From Crossaster papposus (lineage: Eukaryota; Echinodermata; Asteroidea; Velatida; Solasteridae), in assembly GCA_037893245.1 (NCBI GenBank), contig JBAIAA010000120.1:868001-932000 (forward strand): a DNA stretch of 64,000 nt, given 5' to 3'. This document shows positions 55,148-64,000 of this stretch, one piece after another. Every line of letters starts with the position of its first letter. The first letter of the stretch is position 1. Below the pieces are notes generated by a model, which worked only from the letters and a program-made list of their open reading frames with translations, did not search any database and was not told the origin of the DNA. Position numbers and translations under genes: made by a program.

Positions 55148-55883
55148 TTACAGGTCGAAGAAGTTGCAGTTCTTCACGTATTTCCGATCAGTGTCGTCAG
55201 CCTCGTTGCTAGTCGCGCTGTTTAGCTGACAGACTTTCTTGTCGTCACCCTGCCAGAGATTGAAGGAGTGGCATCGAGGCTCTGCCCAGCACGCCCGGCC
55301 ACACCCGATGACTCCCGAAGCGGTCAGGTTCTTGATCTCGTGGTTGAGCAGACACTGGGGCGTGAAGCGCCCGTCGGCATCGGCAGTACGAGCGGTGAGA
55401 GACGCGCATCTCGCAGGCGACAAATTTGGCTTGAATACACGGTTTGTCTCCCCAGTTCCCGTCATGCTTCTCCGCCATTCTGATGCAATCTTGGCCTGGA
55501 TCTGTTGGCGGTTTTCCGTTGTACCAGTTGGTGAATCGAGGCTCACCTTGGACTCCAAGGCACGTCAGTTGGCCCGTGTTTTCAAAATCAGTGCAGCCAA
55601 TCCACAGTTCCAGTTTGTCTTCGGAATTGCCGACAATCAGCTCCATCCGGGCCCTCATTTCCCGCCAGATGAAGTCGTGTTCTTCCTGCGAGTCAGGAAC
55701 GACCAGGCTGCTCCCAGGCCGGTCACAGACCTCCTTAGCTTGCCACCAATCCATCCTGTCGGGCAGCAAGATGTAACAGGCGTCTTGCCAGGCCAACCAA
55801 CCGGGAGGACAGACGGCTAACAGGGTTTGAACTACTCCGACGGTCATCAAGATAAGAACGTTTGCAAGGCTGAAAACAGGCAT
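55148..55883 (-). pseudogene. CTLD-PAN lectin gene with 8-bp deletion at the CTLD/PAN junction (KPP loop type)
   Basis: Leader MPVFSL and a complete KPP-type CTLD (SEDKLEL; GKPPTDPGQDC; WGDKPCIQAKF). Eight bases are missing at 55384/55385 (CGGCAGTACG against CGGCTTGTAGGCAGTACG), with GGC repeated at both ends, as in slippage. The frame shifts at about codon 167, so the PAN domain is lost and a scrambled tail follows to 55245. A protein would keep the signal peptide and full CTLD (212 residues in all). The correct PAN frame persists from 55148 upward. Confidence 0.87.
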
Positions 55884-55994
55884 CTTTATTCGTTGGCGGT
55901 TAACGAGTGTTTCTCCGGTTCCTTCAAAACTAATTGTGACATCAGAAACCTATCTCACCCTCTAGATCTGTCTCTTCCTTCATGTATCTCTCTG

Positions 55995-56031
55995 GTCTGA
56001 CATGCGTCTGGAATCTCACTCAATTATAAGC
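55995..56031 (-). promoter_or_regulatory. Core promoter of pseudogene 55148-55883
   Basis: TATA in 56022-56031 and initiator at 55995-56001 remain intact; the flank has small changes (TCTCTGGTCTG on plus). Confidence 0.55.
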
Positions 56032-56961
56032 GATCCTTAGGTGCTCGGTTTGTTTTGACTGCAGGTTGCCTAGAGACTAATTATCGCCAGTAATTGTTGT
56101 CGATTTCAGTTCCCGTGATGCGTATACATTATAAACAATAGGTCCGAAATTTACATAATTAATGTGATGATGAGAGACCAAGGCCTCATTATAATAATAT
56201 TACTGGTGTAAACACTGTCAGATAGTTAATATTGAAGCCTGACATTTGGCACAAAATCTGAATATGGCATATGAGAACGATATTTGCCTGTAGGACCCAT
56301 CGCAGAATTGTGTCCGTAATAATATGGGTAGATAGTAGAACAACAACAATAGTAGAATATAAAATAATAGAATAGTAGAATAATAGAATAATAGTAAAAT
56401 ACCAATATTAAATTCGTATTGCAGAAGAAGGGTTTTCTAGGGCCAATTAATAACTATTTTGCATTTTCAAAATTATTTTTATAACAGCTTAACAAAATTA
56501 CCACGTCATTATTTTCTGATCTCCGATTGGTCACTTCCCCAATATTATAGTTTATAACCGCGCGTGCGCAATGCTCAACTGTACATAATTATGTTGCTCT
56601 CAATTATATATAGCACCGTTATTTTTCTTTGCCCTCGCTATTGTAGAGGTAAAGTCTAATAACTAAAATCCACTGCAGGTAATTCTTGGCTGCCGAACTT
56701 AACAAAACGTAATACGTTTTGTTTTATTGGGGAAGGGAATAGCCCTCAACGATCGACCGGAGTGGAATATAAATATCATTGGTACTGCATATACTGCATT
56801 TTACTCATATTTTGTAGTATTAGGTAGCGTTAGATGTTGCAATTTCAAAACATTTATTTGCCAAAATGAAAACAAAATTGAGAATTCATTTTCTTAAAGT
56901 TTGTCTTGAGTGTATAGTATTTTGCACCTCCCCCTAAATAAGAAATTTTAAAAAAGAAAAA

Positions 56962-57066
56962 GGTGAGTGTCGAGTTGGCCCAGCGGCTTCGAACCCCAAC
57001 TGTGAGTTGGGGTGGCGAGAGAATTTGCTTTAGTCTCATATTCGGACAACTGAGCTACGGCTCACC
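56962..57066 (-). ncRNA. tRNA-like Pol III cassette
   Basis: One change touches the A box (TAGCTCAGTTG, from TTCGGACAACTGAG on plus); B box and terminator intact. Confidence 0.5.
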
Positions 57067-57233
57067 TCAAGAATAACCAGCAAAAATAATTGTATTATAC
57101 TTTAGCCAGAGATGGTGCAATCATTCTGGTCTGATGCAACAAGCTGAAAACGATTCAGCTCGGTTGTATAGCGCCATCATGCGACGAGTAGTTTATTTAT
57201 GCGAGAGGGCGCCCTAGGTGACAATCATATCAC

Positions 57234-57506
57234 CACTGACCTCTATACATGGACAGATCATCCATTGTTTCATTTTGAAGTCGGCATGCAGAGAAGTGCA
57301 ACATGGCGGACCCACGAAGTCACTCTGTGAGCCAATGAAATGTCCAGGTGTAGAGTTCAGTTGGTTGGTAAATCCACTGACCTCTACAACTGGACATTTC
57401 ATTGGCTCACAGCAGTGACGCCATGTTGCACTTCCAGTTCGCGCCGACTTCAAGTGTTAGCACAGCAGAATATGGACAATGATCCGTCCAGGTGTTGAGG
57501 TCAGTG
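57234..57506. mobile_element. hAT-type foldback MITE, 273 bp
   Basis: Ends CACTGACCTC and GAGGTCAGTG are perfect inverted copies; exact 8-bp duplication CATATCAC at 57226-57233 and 57507-57514. Same family as 19968-20281, with inverted arms and CAACATGGCGGAC in the left arm, but shortened in the centre and right arm. The different insertion site shows independent insertion rather than duplication with the unit. Confidence 0.9.
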
Positions 57507-58414
57507 CATATCACTCATTGATAATGTCTTTGTATACGAGTTATACACCATCCCAACAAAGAAACAAACACCCCAACAAACAAACAAACACCCCCCACTA
57601 ATTTTACCCTGGAGGAAGAAGAACTAAGAATCTAGTTTTCATGATTTATTTTTTGTGCGATAATTTTTTTTATTAGGTGCTTGAATCTTTCAAAATGTAA
57701 TTACAAACAAGTCTATTTAGCATGTACACATTTTCACACAATGCCACGTACATTATTAACCATCAAAACCGTACTATTTGGTTTTGTCTACCTACACTTT
57801 CCAGCAAATTGCATTAATAACTAATTTGAATTTGTATAACAGCTCAACAAATTAAAATTACTCCGTCATTATTTTGTGATGTTAGTCCGATCTCTTCCCT
57901 ATAAAGTTATGGTTTATAACCGTGCATGCGCAATGTTCATCATGTGCAATTATTATTGCTATCATTCTGGTGCAAACTATTTTTTTTCTCTTTAAATCGT
58001 AGCCTTGTAAGCAGTGAATATAGAATCATTGTCTTAATTGTAAGTGTTTCAAAGTCTCTCGTTGAGTAAGATCAAGATAATTTGATGCATTCGGTAAAAA
58101 CAAAACCGGAAAATTCATGTTCCGACCTATAGCTCAGTTAATTTCTTGAAGTTCGCGATAATGTACAATGCAAAAGCAACAGTGTTTTAACTTGATGTGC
58201 CAAACGAGAAGTCTGAACGAGTGTCAACATGTGTCATTCAAATAAAGTTAGATGTACATGGCTAGTATAAGCAGTCAGCAACTGATTTGAATCCTCCTTG
58301 AAGCAAGTTGAGAATGTGTTGTAGAGCTGACAGACTTTCTTGTCATCAGCTTGTTCTGGGGATTGGATGAGTTCTTTAAATTGCTTTGAATATGCCTTCT
58401 TTAACCGCGAAAGT

Positions 58415-59158
58415 TTACAGGTCGAAGAAGTTGCAGTTCTTCACGTATTTCCGATCAGTGTCGTCAGCCTCGTTGCTAGTCGCGCTGTTTAGCTGACAGA
58501 CTTTCTTGTCGTCACCCTGCCAGAGATTGAAGGAGTGGCATCGAGGCTCTGCCCAGCACGCCCGGCCACACCCGATGACTCCCGAAGCGTTCAGGTTCTT
58601 GATCTCGTGGTTGAGCAGACACTGGGGCGTGAAGCGCCCGTCGGCATCGGCTTGTAGGCAGTACGAGCGGTGAGAGACGCGCATCTCGCAGGCGGAGAAT
58701 TTGGCATGAATACACGGGCTGTCTCCCCACTTCCCGTCATGCTTCTCCGTCATTCTGATGCAATCTTGACCTCGATCTGTATGCGGGTTTCCGTTGTTCC
58801 AGTTGGTGAATTTAGGCTCACCTTGGACTCCAAGGCACGCCAGTTTGCCCGTGTTTTCAAAATCAGTGCAGCCAATCCACAGTTCCAGTTTGTCTATGGA
58901 ATTGCCAACAATCAGCTCCATCCGGGCCCTCATTTCCCGCCTGATGAAGTCGTGTTCTTTCTGCGAGTCAGGAACGACCAGGCTGCTCCCGGGCCGGTCA
59001 CAGACCTTCTTGGCTTGCCACCAATCCATCCTGCCGGGCAGCAAGATGTAACAGGCGTCTTGCCAGACCAACCAGCCGTGAGGACAGACGGCTAGCAGGG
59101 TTTGAAATACCCCGACGGTCATCAAGATAAGAAAGTTTGCAAGGCTGAAAACAGACAT
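58415..59158 (-). CDS. Secreted C-type lectin with C-terminal PAN/apple domain, 247 aa
   Basis: Intact but diverged in framework: ANFLILM, CPHGWLVWQ, LPGRMDW, AKKVC, SQKEHDFIRREM, GKLAC. Loop 1 NSIDKLEL; loop 2 WNNGNPHTDRGQDC, MTEKHDGKWGDSPCIHAKFSACEM. At 188-192 the sequence NLNAS replaces NLTAS, so the usual sequon at N188 is lost and a new one (NAS) appears at N190. All CTLD and PAN cysteines are kept. Confidence 0.92.
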   Translation of the reverse strand: MSVFSLANFLILMTVGVFQTLLAVCPHGWLVWQDACYILLPGRMDWWQAKKVCDRPGSSLVVPDSQKEHDFIRREMRARMELIVGNSIDKLELWIGCTDFENTGKLACLGVQGEPKFTNWNNGNPHTDRGQDCIRMTEKHDGKWGDSPCIHAKFSACEMRVSHRSYCLQADADGRFTPQCLLNHEIKNLNASGVIGCGRACWAEPRCHSFNLWQGDDKKVCQLNSATSNEADDTDRKYVKNCNFFDL

Positions 59159-59269
59159 CTTTATTCGTTGGCGGTTAACGATTGTTTTTCCTGATCCTTC
59201 AAAAATAATTGTGACATCAGAAACCTATCTCACCCTCTAGATCTGTCTTTTCCTTCAGGTATCTCTCAG

Positions 59270-59306
59270 GTCTGACATGCGTCTGGAATCTCACTCAATT
59301 ATAAGC
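59270..59306 (-). promoter_or_regulatory. Core promoter, gene 58415-59158
   Basis: TATA in 59297-59306 and initiator at 59270-59276. A small deletion just upstream removes the GGTGCTC block found at most genes. Confidence 0.6.
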
Positions 59307-60232
59307 GATCCTTTGTTTTGACTGCAGGTTGCCTAGAGACTAATTATCACCAGTAATTGTTGTCGATTTCAGTTCCCGTGATGCGTATACATTATAAACA
59401 ATAGGTCCGAAATTTACATAATTAATGTGATGATGAGAGACCAAGGCCTCATTATAATAATATTACTGGTGTAAACACTGTCAGATAGTTAATATTGAAG
59501 CATGACATTTGGCACAAAATCTGAATATGGCATATGAGAGCGATATTTGTCTATAGGACCCATCGCAGAATTGTGTCCGTAATAATATGGGTAGATAGTA
59601 GAATAACAACAATAGTAGAATATAAAATAATAGAATAGTAGAATAATAGAATAATAGTAAAATACCAATATTAAATTCGTATTGCAGAAGAAGGGTTTTC
59701 TAGGGCCAATTAATAACTATTTTGCATTTTTAAAAATGTTTTTATAACGGCTCAACAAATTTACTACGTCATTATTTTGTGATCTCCGATTGGTCGCTTC
59801 CCCAATATTATAGTTTATAACCGCGCGTGCGCAATGCTTAACTGTACATAATTATGTTGCTCTCAATTATATATAGCACCGTTATTTTTCTCTCCCCTCG
59901 CTATCGTAGAGGTAAAGTCTAATAACTAAAATCCACTGCAGGTAATTCTTGGATGGCGATCTTAAGAAACATAATACGTTTTGTTTTATTGGGGAAGGGA
60001 ATAGTCCTCAACGATCGACCGGAGTGGAATATAAATATCATTGGTGCTGCATATACTGCATTTTACTCATATTTTGCAGTATTAGGTAGCGTTAGATGTT
60101 GAAATTTCAAAACATTTATTTGCCAAAATACATTTGTAAAAACAAAATTGACAATTTATTTTCTTAAAGTTTGTCTTGAGTGTATAGTATTTTGCACCTC
60201 TCCCCTAAATAAGAAATTTTTTAAAAGGAAAA

Positions 60233-60337
60233 GGTGAGTGTCGAGTTGGCCCAGCGGCTTCGAACCCCAACTGTGAGTTGGGGCGGCGAGAGAATTTGCT
60301 TTAGTCTCATATTCGGACCACTGAGCTACGGATCACC
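60233..60337 (-). ncRNA. tRNA-like Pol III cassette
   Basis: 5' end GGTGATC, T4 terminator; boxes intact. Confidence 0.5.
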
Positions 60338-61409
60338 TCGGGAACAACCAGCAAAAATAATTGATTTATACTTTAGCCAGAGATGGTGCAATCATTCTAG
60401 TCTGATGCAACAAGCTGAAAACGATTCAGCTCGGTTGTATAGCGCCATCATGCGACGAGTAGTTTATTTATGCGAGAGGGCGCCCTAGGTGGCAATCATA
60501 TCACTCATTGATAATGTCTTTGTATACGAGTTATACACCATCCCAACAAAGAAACAAACACCCCAACAAACAAACAAACAAACACCCCAACTAATTTTAC
60601 CCAGAAGGAAGAAGAACTAAGAATCTAGTTTTCATGATTTATTTTTTGTGCGATAATTCTTTTTTATTAGGTGCTTGAATCTTTCAAAATGTAATTACAA
60701 ACAAGTCTATTTAGCATGTACACATTTTCACACAATGCCACGTACATTATTAACCATCAAAACCGTACTATTTGGTTTTGTCTACCTACACTTTCCAGCA
60801 AATTGCATTAATATAACTAATTTGAATTTGTATAACAGCTCAACAAATTAAAATTACTCCGTCATTATTTTGTGATGTTAGTCCGATCTCTTCCCTATAA
60901 AGTTATGGTTTATAACCGTGCATGCGCAATGTTCATGTGCAATTATTATTGCTATCATTCTGGTGCAAACTATTTTTTTTCTCTGTAAATCGTAGCCTTG
61001 TAAGCAGTGAATATAGAATCATTGTCTTAATTGTAAGTGTTTCAAAGTCTCTCGTTGAGTAAGATCAAGATAATTTGATGCATTCGGTAAAAACAAAACC
61101 GGAAAATTCACGTTCCGACCTAGTTCAGTTGATTTCCAGAAGTTCACGATAATGTACAATGCAAAAGCAACAGTGTTTTAACTTGATGTGCCAAACGAGA
61201 AGTCTGAACGAGTGTCAACATGTGTTGTTTAAATAAAGTTAGATGTACATGGCTAGTATAAGCAGTCAGCAACTGATTTGAATCCTCCTTGAAGAAAGTT
61301 GAGAATGTGTTGTAGAGCTGACAGACTTTCTTGTCATCAGCTTGTTCTGGGGATTGGATGAGTTCTTAAAATTGCTTTGAATAATGCCTTCTTGAACCCC
61401 CGCGAAAGT

Positions 61410-62159
61410 CTACAGGTCGAAGAAGTTGCAGTTCTTCACGTATTTCAGATCAGTGTCGTCAGCCTCGTTGCTAGTCGCGTTATTGAGCTGACAGACTTTC
61501 TTGTCGTCACCGGCACCCTGCCAGAGATTGAAGGAGTGGCATCGAGGCTCTGCCCAGCACGCCCGGCCACACCCGATGACTCCCGAAGCCGTCAGGTTCT
61601 TGATCTCGTGGTTGAGCAGACACTGGGGCGTGAAGCGCCCGTCGGCATCCGCTTGTAGGCAGTACGAGCGGTGAGAGACGCGCATCTCGCAGGCGGCGAA
61701 TTTGGCATGATTACACGGGCTGTCTCCCCAGTTCCCGTCATAATTCTCCGTCATTCTGATGCAATCTTCACCTGGATGTGTATGCGGGTGTTTGTTGTAC
61801 CAGTTGGTGAATTTAGGCTCACCTTGGACTCCAAGGCACGCCAGTTGGCCCGTGTTTTCAAAATCAGTGCAGCCAATCCACAGTTCCAGTTTGCCTTTGG
61901 AATTGCCGACAATCAGCTCCATCCGGGCCCTCATTTCCCGCCAGATGAAGTCGTGTTCTTCCTGCGAGTCAGGAACGACCAGGCTGCTCCCAGGCCGGTC
62001 ACAGACCGCCTTAGCTTGCCACCAATCCATCCTGTCGGGCAGCAAGATGTAACAGGCGTCTTGCCAGGCCAACCAGCCGGGAGGACAGACGGCTAGCAGG
62101 GTTTGAAATACCCCGACGGTCATCAAGATAAGAACGTTTGCAAGGCTGAAAACAGACAT
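61410..62159 (-). CDS. Secreted C-type lectin with C-terminal PAN/apple domain, 249 aa
   Basis: Intact, two codons longer than usual: a 6-bp insertion near 61510 gives QGAGDDKK in the PAN loop. AKAVC at 49-53; loop 1 NSKGKLEL; loop 2 WYNKHPHTHPGEDC, MTENYDG, WGDSPCNHAKFAACEM. It is the only copy with KHP at 123-125. NNATSN gives an extra sequon at N225+2. The frame is open upstream to 62207 (16 codons), but the start is placed at 62159. The 5' flank matches the genes at 2425 and 40919, and the next spacer is type II like theirs. Confidence 0.92.
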   Translation of the reverse strand: MSVFSLANVLILMTVGVFQTLLAVCPPGWLAWQDACYILLPDRMDWWQAKAVCDRPGSSLVVPDSQEEHDFIWREMRARMELIVGNSKGKLELWIGCTDFENTGQLACLGVQGEPKFTNWYNKHPHTHPGEDCIRMTENYDGNWGDSPCNHAKFAACEMRVSHRSYCLQADADGRFTPQCLLNHEIKNLTASGVIGCGRACWAEPRCHSFNLWQGAGDDKKVCQLNNATSNEADDTDLKYVKNCNFFDL

Positions 62160-62270
62160 CTTTATTCGTTGGCGGTTAACGATTGTTTTTCCTGATCCTT
62201 CCAACAAAATTGTGTTTTCAGAAACCTATCCCACCCTCTAGATCTGTCTCTTCCTTCAGGTATCTCTCAG

Positions 62271-62307
62271 GTCTGACTAGCGTCTGGAATCTCACTCAAT
62301 TATAAGC
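62271..62307 (-). promoter_or_regulatory. Core promoter, gene 61410-62159
   Basis: TATA in 62298-62307 and initiator at 62271-62277. Confidence 0.6.
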
Positions 62308-63398
62308 GATCCTTTGGTGCTCCGATCTTCTTCTGTTTGTTTGTTTTGTATTAACAGGTTGCTTGGAGACGATTATTACTAGTTGTCTATTACAGTTCCC
62401 GCGCGTGTCTATAATTAAGCAGCGGGTCCGGAAATTAAAAAAATGGAACAAAGAAAATCATGGTGAGAGACTAGGGCCTAATATAATAATATTGCCGGTG
62501 TAAACATTTTTGATAGGTAATAAAAGCATGAAATTTGGCACAAAATCAGAGTATACCATTATTATGAGAAAGATATTTGCCTATAGGCTATGGCCCATTG
62601 CAGAATAGAATAAATAGGTAGAATAGTAGAGTAACAATAATAGTAGATTATCGAGGGGGGGGGGGGGGGGGGGTTCTCTGATTCGGTCTGCTGTCCTATA
62701 ATGAAATTAGAACACATCGGACCACCTTGTTGTTTGAAACAACAAATACCAACAGGGTAGGCGTACGCCAACAATGGAACGATCCGGATTTGACCATAAG
62801 CCCCGCCCACCTTAGCAACGGCACGGCGACGCCATTACCTCGGTAAAATCTCGTATTTTGGAAAGAGTGTTTTCTGTGGCCAATTAATAACTATTTTGCA
62901 TTTTTTAAAATCCTTTTTGTATCAGCTTAACAAAATTACTACATCATTATTTTGTGATCTCCGATTGGTCGCTTCCCCAATAATAGTTTATAACCGCGCG
63001 TGCGCAATGCTCAACTGTACATAATTATGTTGCTCTCAATTATATATAGCACCGTTATTTTTTTCTCCCCTCGCTATCGTAGAGGTAAAGTCTAATAACT
63101 AAAATCCACTGCAGACAATTCTTGGCTGGCGATCTTAAAAAACATAACACGTTTTGTTTTATAGGGTAAAGGAATAGCCCTCAACGATCGACCGGAGTGG
63201 AATATAAATATTATTGGTACTGCATACTGCATTTTATTCATATATTGTAATATAGGTAACGTTAGATGTTGCAATTTCAAAACAATTCTTTGCCAAAATG
63301 AAAACAAAATTGACAATTTATTTTCTTAAAGTTTGTCTTGATTGAGTGTATAGTATTTGTCACCTCCCCCCCAAATAGGAAAATTTGAAAAAGAAAAA

Positions 63399-63503
63399 GG
63401 TGAGTGTCGAGCTGGCCCAGCGGCTTCGAACCCCAACTGTGAGTTGGGGCGGCGAGAGAATTTGCTTTAGTCTCATATTCGGACCACTGAGCTACGGCTC
63501 ACC
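63399..63503 (-). ncRNA. tRNA-like Pol III cassette
   Basis: Complete copy with GAGCTGGCCC variant on plus near the 3' end; T5 terminator present. Confidence 0.55.
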
Positions 63504-64000
63504 TCGAGAACAACCAGCAAAAATAATTGTATTATACTTTAGCCAGAGACGGTGCAATCATTCTAGTCTGATGCAACAAGCTGAAAACGATTAAGCTCGG
63601 TTGTATAGCGCCATCATGCGACGAGTAGTTTATTTATGCGAGAGGGCGCCCTAGGTGACAATCATATCACTCATTGATAATGTCTTTGTATACGAGTTAT
63701 ACACCATCCCAACAAAGAAACAAACACCCCAACAAACAAACAAACACCCCCCACTAATTTTACCCAGGAGGAAGAAGAACTAAGAATCTAGTTTTCATGA
63801 TTTATTTTTTGTGCGATAATTTTTTTTTATTAGGTGCTTGAATCTTTCAAAATGTAATTACAAACAAGTCTATTTAGCATGTACACATTTTCACACAATG
63901 CCACGTACATTATTAACCATCAAAACCGTACTATTTGGTTTTGTCTACCTACACTTTCCAGCAAATTGCATTAATAACTAATTTGAATTTGTATAACAGC

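Larger units (their letters stand above)
55884..58414. repeat. Intergenic spacer, type I, with hAT-type MITE
   Basis: Minisatellite about 56340-56400, segment A 56443-56618, Pol III cassette, MITE 57234-57506, microsatellite about 57555-57595, segment B 57801-57975 (with a CATCATG triplet gain). No gene seen. Confidence 0.85.
59159..61409. repeat. Intergenic spacer, type I
   Basis: Minisatellite about 59600-59660, segment A 59706-59881, Pol III cassette, microsatellite about 60545-60585, segment B 60797-60968. No gene seen. Confidence 0.82.
62160..64000. repeat. Intergenic spacer, type II (poly-G), cut by window end
   Basis: G-run 62654-62673, type II module to about 62865, segment A 62880-63054, then a switch to the AACATAACACG subtype at about 63114, Pol III cassette, microsatellite about 63715-63755, and the first 44 bases of segment B (63957-64000). 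The next gene lies beyond the window. Confidence 0.83.

Overview
The window is animal nuclear DNA, probably from a marine invertebrate. The genes are metazoan-type secreted C-type lectins, the spacers are AT-rich, and the mobile elements are Helitron, hAT-MITE and TIR types; there is no operon structure. I cannot name the species from the sequence. The whole window is one tandem array of a roughly 3.0 kb unit. The array runs past both edges: the first gene is cut at base 1 and the last spacer at base 64000.

Every unit carries one single-exon gene on the minus strand. The standard product has 247 residues: a signal peptide (about 1-23), a long-form C-type lectin-like domain (CTLD, about 25-159) and a C-terminal PAN/apple-like domain (about 167-242). 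I count 16 apparently intact genes, 3 full-length pseudogenes (a Trp202 nonsense codon, a 1-bp deletion and an 8-bp deletion), one 37-codon gene fragment and one gene cut by the window start. Signal peptide, CTLD framework and PAN domain are almost invariant. Replacements cluster in two stretches of the CTLD, residues 87-92 and 119-152, where this fold usually binds ligand. Two neighbouring units (genes at 5599-6342 and 8594-9337) look almost identical over about 3 kb, yet their genes differ at codons 128, 129 and 138 plus one silent site. I consider this the most interesting biology here: an expanded lectin array with a homogenised framework and a diversifying binding face.

Each spacer, read on the plus strand from the gene's 5' end, holds the following: a TATA/initiator core promoter about 115-150 bp from the ATG; a variable AT-rich segment, or in some units an alternative poly-G-bearing module (type II); segment A, with a CCAAT box, a TACGTCA motif and an NRF1-like GCGCGTGCGC; a 105-bp tRNA-like Pol III cassette on the minus strand with A box, B box and T-run terminator; a CAAA-rich microsatellite; AATAAA signals in minus-strand sense; segment B, a diverged direct copy of segment A; and the 3' flank of the next gene.

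Departures from the regular unit are two Helitron-type elements (38817-39892, 49417-50580), two hAT-type MITEs with 8-bp target duplications (19968-20281, 57234-57506), one 1.35-kb terminal-inverted-repeat element (32012-33358), an internal spacer deletion near 28665, a partial 3' gene duplication near 14560-14745, and a collapsed unit at 47877-48672. Long shared tracts between distant units (1-1280 with 12199-13478; about 13.5-14.57 kb with about 42.97-44.04 kb) show frequent recombination or gene conversion.
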